Positions 1 through 7,392 of a stretch of DNA of 32,166 nucleotides are shown here, one piece after another. The DNA is from CAMENZ01 sp041854955 (lineage in GTDB: Bacteria; Bacillota; Clostridia; Peptostreptococcales; Anaerovoracaceae). Where the stretch lies: contig JBHADF010000027.1 of assembly GCA_041854955.1 (NCBI GenBank), positions 1-32,166 of the forward strand. Reading direction: 5' to 3'. A model generated the notes under the pieces. It was not told where the DNA came from. It saw only the letters and a program-made list of their open reading frames with translations, and did not search any database. Numbering within the stretch: the stretch's first letter is position 1; every line of letters starts with the position of its first letter. Both the position numbers and the translations under genes were made by a program.

Positions 1-1
1 A

Positions 2-328
2 GATAATTATTCCAACGACAACACAACCCTTAAGGAATTCAAAAACAATACTGTCGTTTTGACCAAAGAGTTTAAGGAGAAAACTATAGAAATTTCAAAG
101 GGACTTAAAAATAAGAATTTAATTAAAACTCATAAAATTTTGATGGACTATGCTTCCACCTTTGATGGGGCCGTAGAACTGTTTATATCGGCATTAGAGG
201 ATAAGGATACAGACAAGGTGGCAAAGGCAAATGCTAAAATTGGCCAAGCTGATGATTTAATCGCTGAGTTTAGAGATTCTTTATCACTGTTGGCTGCAGA
301 AAATAATATCGAGCTAAAGAATGAATAA
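2..328 (+). CDS. C-terminal part of a hydrophilic protein of unknown function (5' end outside window)
   Basis: The frame is open from the first complete codon of the window to a TAA at 326-328, giving 108 visible residues. A TTG at 59 could be read as a start, but the frame continues upstream without a stop and has no ribosome binding site there, so this is most likely the tail of a longer gene. The product is rich in Lys, Glu, Asp and Asn, has no membrane segment in the visible part and looks largely helical. No domain is recognised. It could be the soluble part of a small lipoprotein or a cytoplasmic protein. A strong hairpin terminator follows 16 bases after the stop. Confidence 0.6.
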   Translation, partial: DNYSNDNTTLKEFKNNTVVLTKEFKEKTIEISKGLKNKNLIKTHKILMDYASTFDGAVELFISALEDKDTDKVAKANAKIGQADDLIAEFRDSLSLLAAENNIELKNE

Positions 329-344
329 AATCATATAAAAGTTT

Positions 345-370
345 AAGGGCATCACAGTGGTGATGCCCTT
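345..370. terminator. Bidirectional intrinsic terminator
   Basis: A perfect 11-base-pair stem (345-355 with 360-370) with a four-base loop sits between two convergent genes. A T-rich stretch follows on the plus strand and an A/T-rich stretch on the other side, so it can end both the left-edge gene and the permease gene. Confidence 0.85.
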
Positions 371-390
371 CTCTTTTCCCTATTTCTCTT

Positions 391-1770
391 CTAATCCTTT
401 AGCTTATATTTTTCCGGTGTTTTCTTTACAAGGACACCGATTACCATAATCACGGCAAATACTATAAGATATGATATTACTTTTTCTCCATGGGCAAATA
501 TGGCCGCATACACCATAAAGCCTGAGCCGCAGATAGCCAGAAGCGGAGCAACAAATCGTTGAAATCCCTTCAAATCCTTTTCTTTACGCATCATATTAAT
601 AAAGATAGGGAGATATAATGCGTATACGGTTATAATGGGAAGCTCCGATATATCAAAGGAAAACTTACCGAACCAGGGATCTGTCAAATTTGCACCATAG
701 AAATAGGTCATCCAAGTTGCACAAAGCATGAGCCCTGCCACAGCCGCATTTACAGGCATCTTAACCATCTTGTCCACATTCCCCAGAATATCCGGTCGTG
801 GTCCTTCGTTTCTTGCAGCTACAGCGTAGAGTCCTCTTGTACATGCCAGCATAAGACCGTTAGTAGTTCCCATACAGGAAATAACTATGAGCACCATGAC
901 TCCCGTTCCGGCCACGTTTGACAAAATATTGGAGAATGCCATCCTGGCTCCCTGCTCTCCTCCTGCCATCATAACGCTGTTTTCTACCGCTCCGGCAAGT
1001 CCTACATAATAGAGTATATATGTCAATACTATAATTACAGTTCCGCCTACAAGTGCCCTTGGCAGGTTCTTTTTCGCATCCTTAAGCTCCGCATTGATGC
1101 TGGTGGCTATGATCCATCCTTCATAAGCAAAGGATGTAGCAACCAAGGCCACAAGGAGAGGATGTGCCACACCGCCGCCTTCAGGTGCCAAAGGAGCGGC
1201 TACCTGTGTAAAGTTCTCAATAAGCATTCCGTTCTTTAAGCCGAATATAGTACCCACAATTGCCATCAGGTACAGTGGGATTAGTTTTATTACAGTAGTG
1301 GACACGGCAAACTTTCCCGAAATAATCGGTGCCAATGTATTGAGTCCAAAGGCCATAACCATATAGAACATGGTGAGAACCATAGCTTGAGGGCCTACTA
1401 TTTCCCAGCCGAAAAGCACGCATGTATATCTGGCCGTTACCCAGCTGAGCACGCCGGTAAGAGAGGGATAGTATATTATGGCCATAAACCAGCCTACATA
1501 GTAGCCGTAGGTTTTACCTACCTCAGCTTCTGCGTAGTCTACTATACCGTTTACCTTCTCATATTTTGTGGCCATTACAGCAAAGGTATAGGCACATACT
1601 ATCATGATAAGGCCTCCGAGAAGCCAAGCCAAAATACCGAGGGTAAGATTCCCTTGAGTGGCAACCAATATTTTCTCTGCCTTGAAAAACACACCGGAAC
1701 CTATAACTATGCCCACAACCAGTGCGATGGCCGTTATAAGTCCATAACGTTTTTCTAATCCTCTATCCAT
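391..1770 (-). CDS. APC-superfamily amino acid permease
   Basis: A 459-residue polytopic membrane protein with about twelve hydrophobic segments, the usual size and layout of the amino acid-polyamine-organocation family. Residues 20-28 (GIVIGSGVF) are the glycine-rich broken helix of TM1 that contacts substrate in this family. A later FAYEGW segment followed by an acidic/basic loop ending in LPRAL is also typical of the LAT/YfnA-like branch. It should exchange or import an amino acid across the cytoplasmic membrane; the substrate cannot be told. The frame is open 14 codons further upstream, but the ATG at 1770 has GGAGG (1778-1782) seven bases ahead, and the predicted promoter leaves no room for the longer form. 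It appears monocistronic. Confidence 0.9.
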   Translation of the reverse strand: MDRGLEKRYGLITAIALVVGIVIGSGVFFKAEKILVATQGNLTLGILAWLLGGLIMIVCAYTFAVMATKYEKVNGIVDYAEAEVGKTYGYYVGWFMAIIYYPSLTGVLSWVTARYTCVLFGWEIVGPQAMVLTMFYMVMAFGLNTLAPIISGKFAVSTTVIKLIPLYLMAIVGTIFGLKNGMLIENFTQVAAPLAPEGGGVAHPLLVALVATSFAYEGWIIATSINAELKDAKKNLPRALVGGTVIIVLTYILYYVGLAGAVENSVMMAGGEQGARMAFSNILSNVAGTGVMVLIVISCMGTTNGLMLACTRGLYAVAARNEGPRPDILGNVDKMVKMPVNAAVAGLMLCATWMTYFYGANLTDPWFGKFSFDISELPIITVYALYLPIFINMMRKEKDLKGFQRFVAPLLAICGSGFMVYAAIFAHGEKVISYLIVFAVIMVIGVLVKKTPEKYKLKD

Positions 1771-1810
1771 TTTTTGTCCTCCATAACTATTTATTGTCTG
1801 AAATGTTGTC

Positions 1811-1839
1811 ATTATACCACAAGAAATTCGGGATGACTA
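1811..1839 (-). promoter_or_regulatory. Probable promoter of the amino acid permease
   Basis: On the minus strand, TAGTCA (1834-1839) and TATAAT (1811-1816) are separated by exactly 17 bases. The -10 is perfect and the -35 matches consensus at four of six positions. The expected transcript start leaves a leader of about 35 bases before the permease ATG. Confidence 0.65.
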
Positions 1840-1884
1840 CATATTTTTTTGTTTTTTTCTCATTTATTTTAAGCATATAAAAAA

Positions 1885-1910
1885 GAAGTGATTATTTAGT
1901 AATTCACTTC
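1885..1910 (-). terminator. Intrinsic terminator after the ADP-ribosylglycohydrolase gene
   Basis: GAAGTGA and TCACTTC arms form a hairpin with one bulged base. On the minus strand it is followed by a run of six T (1879-1884). It lies 20 bases past the stop codon of the upstream gene. Confidence 0.8.
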
Positions 1911-1929
1911 CCTTTCAGTATTTTATCTT

Positions 1930-2787
1930 TTATTTATGCTCAGCAGGTATTCTATATTTATTGAATTCATAAAGGATCTCCTTCAAATCCTCAGGCATCC
2001 TATTTTCACATTCTTTCATGAGATACTCCGGTACTCCGTAAAAGGCTTCTGCTATGCTTCCGGATATGCAAGTCAAAGTGTCGCTGTCTCCTCCCAAAGA
2101 TATGGCGGTTCTGATTACATCCTCAAAGGACTCCCCTTCCAAAAAAGCCGTAATCGCCTCCGGTACTGTCTCCATGCAGGATTCTACATGATGGTATTCC
2201 GGCCTTATCTCATCACAGGTACGGGATAAATCATATTTAAACTCCCTACAGATATACTCTTTTATTTCATCCTTGCTCCCTCCTGTTCTCGCCAAAAATA
2301 CGGCTGCAGCTACTGCCTCTGCACCTTTTATACCTTCCGGATGATTGTGGCTTACTTCTGCAGATAAGGCGGCTATTTTTCTGGTGGAGGCCAAATCTTC
2401 AAAGAGCCATCCGATGGATGCAACCCGCATAGCCGAACCGTTTCCCCAGCTGCCATAGGGTTTGGGATTTCTTGCTGCCAGCCATCGAAAGAATTGTTTT
2501 CCATATCCTACCCAGGGATGTCTGTTGCCTAAATCCTGCATGGACTTGACTAATAGCAGCTTAAGGTCCTCATCCGAATAAGCTTCCCTCCCTTGGCAGC
2601 TTTTATCCGATTCCTTTAAGTGTCTCAAAATTCCTACCTGCTCTAAAAGGGCGTGGGCTACTGCTACGGTCATAACCGTGTCATCTGTTATACAGCTTTT
2701 TTCTGCAAACAATGGAAACTCCTTGGTTTTAATGTTTCTGAATTCATAGACACTTCCTATGATGTCTCCCAATATAGCTCCGTACAT
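1930..2787 (-). CDS. ADP-ribosylglycohydrolase (DraG/ARH family)
   Basis: A 285-residue protein with the hallmarks of the ADP-ribosylglycohydrolase fold. GDIIGS is at residues 7-12, the metal-binding TDDT at 34-37, and the second metal motif GGDSDT at about 232-237, followed by the conserved Ser/Ala-rich helix. In this all-helical family the acidic residues bind two Mg2+ ions and cleave ADP-ribose from proteins or small molecules. Members near DraG remove ADP-ribose from arginine, but the substrate here is unknown. Length is normal and both metal motifs are intact, so it should be active. The start is supported by GGAGGT seven bases upstream. No partner ADP-ribosyltransferase is visible nearby, but a macro-domain protein lies about 10 kb away in this window. 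Confidence 0.9.
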   Translation of the reverse strand: MYGAILGDIIGSVYEFRNIKTKEFPLFAEKSCITDDTVMTVAVAHALLEQVGILRHLKESDKSCQGREAYSDEDLKLLLVKSMQDLGNRHPWVGYGKQFFRWLAARNPKPYGSWGNGSAMRVASIGWLFEDLASTRKIAALSAEVSHNHPEGIKGAEAVAAAVFLARTGGSKDEIKEYICREFKYDLSRTCDEIRPEYHHVESCMETVPEAITAFLEGESFEDVIRTAISLGGDSDTLTCISGSIAEAFYGVPEYLMKECENRMPEDLKEILYEFNKYRIPAEHK

Positions 2788-2811
2788 ATCCTTACCTCCT
2801 TATTTACGGGA

Positions 2812-2844
2812 AAATCCGAGGAACTATTTTATTCCCTCGGATTT
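2812..2844 (-). terminator. Intrinsic terminator ending the TetR-controlled membrane operon
   Basis: A perfect 10-base-pair stem (2812-2821 with 2835-2844) with a 13-base loop follows the DUF3955 gene on the minus strand. The T tract is short (TTTT then CCC), so termination may be partial. Confidence 0.7.
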
Positions 2845-2866
2845 AACGCTCTTCATTTAAAACTCT

Positions 2867-3151
2867 CTATTTCTTATTTCTAACACTTTCTATAAGCTTC
2901 TTGAACCCGACTATGAAGAAAACTATCAAACTGCTGAACACGAAAAGGAAACCCATAGGTATCAAAAAGAAGTTTTCATGGAGAATCCCCTGTTCGTCAA
3001 AATATGCCGGAGACAAAGTCTGTATTATAAGCAATCCAGCGCCTATACATAAAAGTATAGCTCCTATGACCACCATCATAAAATTGAACTCGGCTTTCCT
3101 TGTTTCTATGGCTCTCTTTGTCAAGTGTATCTTGCAACGGCTGTTTTTCAA
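2867..3151 (-). CDS. Small two-helix membrane protein, DUF3955-like
   Basis: A 94-residue protein with two hydrophobic segments (about residues 26-46 and 62-84). They flank a short loop with an ENFFLIPMGFLF stretch, which resembles the small DUF3955 family as I remember it. Function is unknown. The longest reading starts at a TTG five bases after the stop of the upstream gene but has no clear ribosome binding site. An alternative ATG at residue 25 (3079), with AAGGAAAG about 12 bases upstream, would give a 70-residue protein closer to the usual family length. It is the last gene of the TetR-controlled operon and is followed by a hairpin terminator. Confidence 0.6.
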   Translation of the reverse strand: MKNSRCKIHLTKRAIETRKAEFNFMMVVIGAILLCIGAGLLIIQTLSPAYFDEQGILHENFFLIPMGFLFVFSSLIVFFIVGFKKLIESVRNKK

Positions 3152-3156
3152 TGATT

Positions 3157-3562
3157 TCAGATTGTTGCCGGAGATTTTTTTCTTTCCATAGCCAGAAGAT
3201 ATATATAGATTATATCAAACACAGCAATGACTAACCCTAAGGTCACAATCAGATTGCTGCTGTCGCCCAAGAAAACCATGGCGGTGGGAGCCAGGTTTCC
3301 TATCATTTTTGCCAGAGCAATGACAATAGACTGACCCTCTGTGGAGTTTCTTTTCTTCAGCATTTGGATGAACAAGACCGACATCATAAGGTTCTGTACA
3401 AAAGCAGCATGCTGAGCTCCCAAATAGCCGGAAAACTCTGCCTTTGCAGCCAACATTATAGCAAAAGCACCCAGGAAGGTTACTCCTGTCCATATCCAAA
3501 AGCCTGTTTTATATTCTTCTTCAAAATATTTTTTCTCGTACTTGAAATATAGACTTATGCAT
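3157..3562 (-). pseudogene. Small membrane protein with apparent one-base frameshift near its N-terminus
   Basis: The uninterrupted frame from 3456 downward gives a 99-residue membrane protein, but coding-like sequence continues in that frame up to 3561 without any usual start codon. An ATG at 3562-3560, overlapping the previous gene's stop by eight bases and preceded by GAGGAG at ten bases, is in the neighbouring frame and hits TGA after 13 codons. Removing one A from the A6 run (T6 at 3529-3534 on the plus strand) joins the two frames into a 134-residue protein. That protein would begin MHKSIFQVREKYFEEEYKTG and then have about four hydrophobic segments. This may be a true frameshift mutation, phase-variable slippage or an assembly error. 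The family is not recognised. Confidence 0.65.
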
Positions 3563-4031
3563 TATTTATCAGCTCCTCTGCAGCCTCCTCGCCTTTCAAA
3601 TAGATTGCCCAAAAGTATATACCTGCAGCGGCTAAGGCGAGGCCCAATCCGGTGTAGAATACAGCGATAAAAGCAGGCGGTACCAACCCTGAACCCCTTA
3701 GCCAAATACCGCCGCTCATCATGAACGCCATGATTAAATAGGCCTTAATATCGAAGAAATGCCAAAAAGGTCTGCTATGCTCTTTGAATCTTTCTATGCG
3801 ATGTGAATGCTTATGGCTCATCTTGTAAAACATGCCTCCGAAAAGCCCAAATACCAGCACAGAGAGCAACAGTTTTATCACCGATACATGGCCTATGGAT
3901 ATGCAGGCCAGTATTCCCAATCTTGCTACATTTACACCGGCTATAATCCATACAGCTCCGGCTATGGCAAGGAGCGTACGTTTTTTACATGAAATTTCGG
4001 GCATATCTTCATCAGGCTTCTGCTCCTTCAC
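3555..4031 (-). CDS. Four-helix integral membrane protein of unknown function
   Basis: A 158-residue protein with about four hydrophobic segments (roughly residues 18-38, 48-68, 92-110 and 116-138). A charged His-rich cytoplasmic-type loop (KMSHKHSHRIERFKEH) lies between the second and third. No family is recognised. The reading start is a GTG at 4031, inside the last codons of the DUF2871 gene. A Shine-Dalgarno match there is weak, so translation is probably coupled to the upstream gene. An internal ATG at residue 10 is a possible alternative. The 3' end overlaps the next gene's proposed ATG by eight bases. Such overlaps argue that these membrane proteins are made together, perhaps as one complex. 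Confidence 0.75.
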   Translation of the reverse strand: MKEQKPDEDMPEISCKKRTLLAIAGAVWIIAGVNVARLGILACISIGHVSVIKLLLSVLVFGLFGGMFYKMSHKHSHRIERFKEHSRPFWHFFDIKAYLIMAFMMSGGIWLRGSGLVPPAFIAVFYTGLGLALAAAGIYFWAIYLKGEEAAEELINNA

Positions 4032-4431
4032 TCTTTTTCAGTGCAGTTAACAGGAGTATTATTCCCGTAGCTGTCAATATGTGTCCTATTCCGGCCATTC
4101 CGGAAATAGCTGCGTTCATTCCCGATGAAAGAGGTGTATCCAGCACTTGAGTAACGCCGCGAACCACCATCATTATTGCAGTCAGGGGAAGACCTGTATT
4201 GTATATACAGAGGAATGCCCTAAAGGATTTATGCTTCTTAAGGTCCCTATCCTTTGCAAACAGAGCAACTATAAGGAAAACTATCATACCCAAGAAAAAT
4301 AAATGAGTATGGACTTTTCCTAGAGTCGTAACTCCGGAAAAGCTGTTCCACTTGGTGAATTCTCTGAAAAACACTCCGCCAACCATGGCTGCGATAGCAT
4401 ATATTAATGCACAATTTAAATACTTTTTCAT
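4012..4431 (-). CDS. DUF2871-type membrane protein
   Basis: A 139-residue protein with four hydrophobic segments. The start MKKYLN...GGVFFREFTKWNSFSG and the segment VHTHLFFLGM (His41, His43) at the head of the second helix match the DUF2871 family as I remember it. Function is unknown. The two histidines spaced by one residue at a membrane face, plus a further His near residue 117 (GIGHIL), could bind a metal or heme; that is inference only. Its ATG overlaps the stop of the upstream 222-residue gene by four bases (ATGA), and its own end overlaps the next gene by 20 bases. It is the second structural gene of the TetR-controlled operon. Confidence 0.8.
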   Translation of the reverse strand: MKKYLNCALIYAIAAMVGGVFFREFTKWNSFSGVTTLGKVHTHLFFLGMIVFLIVALFAKDRDLKKHKSFRAFLCIYNTGLPLTAIMMVVRGVTQVLDTPLSSGMNAAISGMAGIGHILTATGIILLLTALKKSEGAEA

Positions 4432-5096
4432 TTTAGATTTTCTCTTTTCATAGCCTTATATCCTATAAGAACGGTCCATACATAGGCGCAGGTCTTAGGG
4501 ATCATCAACACTCCTATCACCGAGATAGTATCAGCAAAGAGCACTACAGGGATGTAGAAGCCGAAGCTTAAAACTATGGTGAGCCACAGGAATTTGAATG
4601 GCTGGTCATTATGTTCCTTTGCGGATTTGTAGAAGATTATTATCACAAGAAGTCCTAACAGTGCAAAAGGTATATTTCTGTAGATGCCCCATGATAAGGG
4701 AGGAGCTGCACTTAACCACTCATTTTGCGGCATAAAGCAAAGGGCTATACGAGAAATGGCCAAAGCCCATACGGCAGCCGTAATTTCCATCTTTCCCTTT
4801 ATATTATAGCGTTCACGCCATACATAGTAAAGCAATACATAGAACAAGGTCATAGTAATGGAGGTTATCCATTTTCCTATACCGAGAGCTGCTGTGTAAT
4901 CTGCCAAACCGGTGGTGCAAAGGGCTACGGATCTGGGAATCAAGTGGAAGGCATCACCGAAGCCTAAAACTACGGCCATTATTCCGTACAAAAGATACTG
5001 CTTTCTTCCGTGGCTTCCTTTAATCATCTGTACACCCAGACAAACCACTGTAGATAAATAAACTACATCAAATAATGTTTCAAAAATTGCTTGCAT
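4428..5096 (-). CDS. Multi-pass membrane protein of unknown function, first gene of TetR-controlled operon
   Basis: A 222-residue protein with about six or seven hydrophobic segments running through most of its length and short polar loops. A GFGDAFHLIPRS segment near residues 45-56 and a charged VWRERYNIKGK loop near the middle stand out. The family is not recognised. The start is well supported by AAAGGAGA eight bases before the ATG. A TetR operator palindrome lies 21-35 bases upstream (5117-5131), so this gene begins the regulated unit. Its end overlaps the DUF2871 gene by four bases. The context suggests a membrane complex or exporter induced by the ligand of the TetR protein. Confidence 0.75.
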   Translation of the reverse strand: MQAIFETLFDVVYLSTVVCLGVQMIKGSHGRKQYLLYGIMAVVLGFGDAFHLIPRSVALCTTGLADYTAALGIGKWITSITMTLFYVLLYYVWRERYNIKGKMEITAAVWALAISRIALCFMPQNEWLSAAPPLSWGIYRNIPFALLGLLVIIIFYKSAKEHNDQPFKFLWLTIVLSFGFYIPVVLFADTISVIGVLMIPKTCAYVWTVLIGYKAMKRENLK

Positions 5097-5116
5097 TTCA
5101 ACATCTCCTTTCGTTG

Positions 5117-5131
5117 TTGAACTTTGTTCAA
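5117..5131. promoter_or_regulatory. TetR operator O2, before the membrane-protein operon
   Basis: A perfect inverted repeat, TTGAAC-TTT-GTTCAA, lies just upstream of the ribosome binding site of the first structural gene. The six-base half-sites and three-base spacing are identical to the palindrome at 5759-5773 over the tetR start point. Finding the same element at both promoters is strong evidence that the neighbouring TetR protein controls both. Confidence 0.8.
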
Positions 5132-5147
5132 TATGCGGCCCTTAAAA

Positions 5148-5164
5148 CCCGCCTTATAGGCGGG
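5148..5164 (-). terminator. Terminator after tetR-type gene
   Basis: A perfect six-base-pair G+C stem, CCCGCC (5148-5153) with GGCGGG (5159-5164), has a five-base loop and is followed by TTTT on the minus strand. It lies 14 bases after the regulator's stop codon. It would separate the regulator transcript from the membrane operon, which then needs its own promoter near operator O2. I could not pick a convincing -35/-10 pair there. Confidence 0.6.
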
Positions 5165-5178
5165 AAATTAATTTTAAA

Positions 5179-5736
5179 TCAGTATATGATTCTTTCAATG
5201 ACCTGCACGAGAGTTTTGCAATCCTCTTTTCTTTGCATAAACAGATATATAATATTGGACATGATGAAATCCACAAAATTTTCTTCTGTAAATTCCTGAG
5301 AAAATACTCCTCTATCTATATTTTTATCTGCTCTGAGGGACCCTACCATTCCTTCCTTTATCTTCGTCAGATATCGGTCCATGGTGCTACGGGCTTTAGT
5401 TTGACCGTTGGTGGAAACACTGATGGTGTGTACGGTGAAAAAGTGAGGATACCTATGTATACCTGACTGAATTCGCATAAAACAACTTTCTATGTGCTTC
5501 GGAAAGGGTTCCTCTCCTTCATTCTCCTCTCCCAAACGGAAAATGTCCTCCCATACGCTTTCGATAGCAGCTATGAGCAAATCATTTTTTGAAGGAAAGT
5601 AATAATATAAGGAGCCGAGGGCCACTCCGCAGGCCTTGGCTACTGCTCTCATATTCAAAGAAGATATACCTTCTTCGGAAACAAGCTTGCGACAAGTTTT
5701 CAAAATTGCCTCTCTGGATGTGACGGTAGTATTCAC
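5179..5736 (-). CDS. TetR/AcrR-family transcriptional regulator
   Basis: A 185-residue regulator with the typical TetR N-terminal helix-turn-helix (about residues 8-55), including LNMRAVAKACGVALGSLYYYF. A helical ligand-binding and dimer domain follows, with no recognisable ligand signature. I start it at the GTG at 5736, preceded by AGGAGG at eight bases. An ATG 30 bases upstream (5766) lies inside the operator and has no ribosome binding site. The promoter is nearly perfect and is overlapped by TTGAAC-N3-GTTCAA, so autorepression is likely. The same palindrome precedes the downstream membrane operon, which is therefore its probable target. Confidence 0.9.
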   Translation of the reverse strand: MNTTVTSREAILKTCRKLVSEEGISSLNMRAVAKACGVALGSLYYYFPSKNDLLIAAIESVWEDIFRLGEENEGEEPFPKHIESCFMRIQSGIHRYPHFFTVHTISVSTNGQTKARSTMDRYLTKIKEGMVGSLRADKNIDRGVFSQEFTEENFVDFIMSNIIYLFMQRKEDCKTLVQVIERIIY

Positions 5737-5758
5737 GGACCTGCCCTCCTCAATCAAC

Positions 5759-5773
5759 TTGAACATCGTTCAA
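5759..5773. promoter_or_regulatory. TetR operator O1, over the regulator's own transcript start
   Basis: A perfect inverted repeat, TTGAAC-ATC-GTTCAA, lies five bases downstream of the regulator's -10 box, on the predicted start point. Its half-sites are identical to those of operator O2 at 5117-5131. Confidence 0.8.
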
Positions 5774-5777
5774 ATTT

Positions 5778-5806
5778 AGTATATTTTCTTTTTTCCTTTT
5801 TGTCAA
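5778..5806 (-). promoter_or_regulatory. Promoter of the TetR-family gene
   Basis: On the minus strand TTGACA (5801-5806) and TATACT (5778-5783) are separated by 17 bases. The operator O1 begins immediately downstream. Confidence 0.85.
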
Positions 5807-5881
5807 CACCTCAATTATATAATTTCTTTTTTTAACACAATCTATATGTATTGCGGAAACGTCGGTATCCCTCAGCCCTAT

Positions 5882-5910
5882 TTGACACTTACGCTCCTCT
5901 GGCTTATAAT
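5882..5910 (+). promoter_or_regulatory. Consensus promoter for the 232-residue membrane protein
   Basis: TTGACA (5882-5887) and TATAAT (5905-5910) with a 17-base spacer give a full-consensus housekeeping promoter. It shows that the open frame upstream of 5960 is not translated and that the gene starts at the ATG at 5960. Confidence 0.9.
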
Positions 5911-5959
5911 AATTACTATATATCATATCTGCATATTACTTGTTTTATGGGGGGTTAAA

Positions 5960-6658
5960 ATGGAAAAAAATTATGATAGAGGTTCTGTTGACACATTGAT
6001 ACTTCGTGTTCAGTTTTTGACTCTGCTTATAGTAATCATAGCTATTTTAGTAATGGGCTTCGGCAAAGGCCTTTGGTCTGATTCTGATTTTCTACCGGCA
6101 AAAAAGACGGATAGCGAAACAGTTTTCTACCATGACCACAGCGCAGTAGCGCAAGTAAAATCCGGTCATCTTGTTTTTTCCTCAAATACCGGCAAGATGG
6201 AATTTACTATAGAAATAAGGGAAAACGGCTCCCAGAGCACGGTCATTCTCATAGATGAAAACCAAAAGCCTGTCCGTTCAATTATATATCTTTCCTCAGA
6301 AAAAAAGCTTTTAGGTAAGGATGGCACTTCTCAAAACAATTTTACCGAGGAAACGATGAAAAAAGCCCTTCCCTTTTCCGACCTTATAATATGCAGAATG
6401 GTTTTGGGAGACTTGTCCGTTAAATTAGATGAACAGCTTTTATTTGTTGCTATGGCGCTTATATATATGCTGGCAGGAATTGCCATAGTCTTTTTCAAAT
6501 CATATATAATAAAGCTGGACAAAATAATACTGAGCTTTTTCTATAAAGGCTCAGAAAAACTTCCCGCAACAGGATTTCATCAAGATCTCATTTCCTTCTG
6601 CGGCATTATTCTTTTCATGTTAGGATTTTTGATGTCACTATCCTTCATACTTGCATAA
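5960..6658 (+). CDS. Membrane protein of unknown function with a central extracytoplasmic domain
   Basis: A 232-residue protein starting at the ATG at 5960, with GGGGGGT five bases upstream and a full-consensus promoter at 5882-5910. One hydrophobic segment near residues 18-36 is followed by a polar domain of about 120 residues, rich in Ser, Lys and short beta-prone stretches, probably outside the membrane. Two more hydrophobic segments follow (about 156-174 and 209-229). No family is recognised. It faces away from the TetR gene and converges on the CPBP gene 14 bases downstream, so it is probably transcribed alone and strongly. A sensor or envelope role is possible, but nothing in the sequence settles it. 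Confidence 0.75.
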   Translation: MEKNYDRGSVDTLILRVQFLTLLIVIIAILVMGFGKGLWSDSDFLPAKKTDSETVFYHDHSAVAQVKSGHLVFSSNTGKMEFTIEIRENGSQSTVILIDENQKPVRSIIYLSSEKKLLGKDGTSQNNFTEETMKKALPFSDLIICRMVLGDLSVKLDEQLLFVAMALIYMLAGIAIVFFKSYIIKLDKIILSFFYKGSEKLPATGFHQDLISFCGIILFMLGFLMSLSFILA

Positions 6659-6672
6659 AGTTGTATGGACAG

Positions 6673-7353
6673 CTATATTATACCAAGCATGATAAATCCG
6701 ATAAGGTTTATGGCCACATTGCTCATTCCATGAACAATCCATGAGCCGATGAAGCTATCGGCCTTTTCCATGAGATAATTGAAGAACACTCCCACCATGA
6801 AGAGTCCCAAAATAATCAGTACAAAAATTACGGGGCTGAACCAGGAGTCAACTATAGAAATATGATATAGGGCAAAGAGTGCGGGCGACCAAAGATATCC
6901 CAATCTTCTGTGCCCTTTTTCTTTCATTTCACCGAAGATAAAGCCTCTGAAAAACAATTCCTCCAAAAATGAATTTACTATGCTTATATAAAGGGAAACA
7001 TATACGAAGTTCTCCTTGCTAATCTTCTCTCTGGTCAGGAGATTGGCTTTTATGTTTTCTAAATCTATAAAACCGCTTATTAGATAGTATCCTAAGAGCA
7101 AAAGAATGAAAACGGCACCACCTATTGCCAGATTAAATCTCAGCTTTTTCAGTGATATTTTTTTTATGTTGGCCTGTGTAAACTTGTTTTCCGTCAAAGC
7201 GTAATATAAAAAGATACCGATGCAAAATATAGACACCTTTACACCGGATTTAACCAAAAAATTAGGGCTGAATTGACTTTCAAATATGAACATGCCTAAG
7301 CAGGCAAGAAAGGATATAAGTAAAAGTAATTTAAGTTCTTTATTTTTCGCCAT
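6673..7353 (-). CDS. CPBP-family intramembrane metalloprotease (CAAX/Abi type)
   Basis: A 226-residue membrane protein with about six to eight hydrophobic segments and the complete CPBP signature: EELFFR at 131-136, F160-x3-H164 and H208-x3-N212. These residues form the metal-dependent active site inside the membrane in the eukaryotic Rce1 and bacterial CPBP family. Bacterial members cleave peptides or act in bacteriocin self-immunity; no bacteriocin gene is seen here. The start has GAGGT about ten bases upstream. The gene begins 39 bases after the CorA gene and may be read from the same transcript. Confidence 0.88.
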   Translation of the reverse strand: MAKNKELKLLLLISFLACLGMFIFESQFSPNFLVKSGVKVSIFCIGIFLYYALTENKFTQANIKKISLKKLRFNLAIGGAVFILLLLGYYLISGFIDLENIKANLLTREKISKENFVYVSLYISIVNSFLEELFFRGFIFGEMKEKGHRRLGYLWSPALFALYHISIVDSWFSPVIFVLIILGLFMVGVFFNYLMEKADSFIGSWIVHGMSNVAINLIGFIMLGII

Positions 7354-7392
7354 CTAATGTACCTCATTCTCTCAGGCAAGGCTTGCCTCTTA

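Noticed and set aside
7374..7388. AGGCAAG-G-CTTGCCT as a terminator between the CorA and CPBP genes
   Set aside because: The stem folds to only about five pairs with a usable loop, and no T tract follows.
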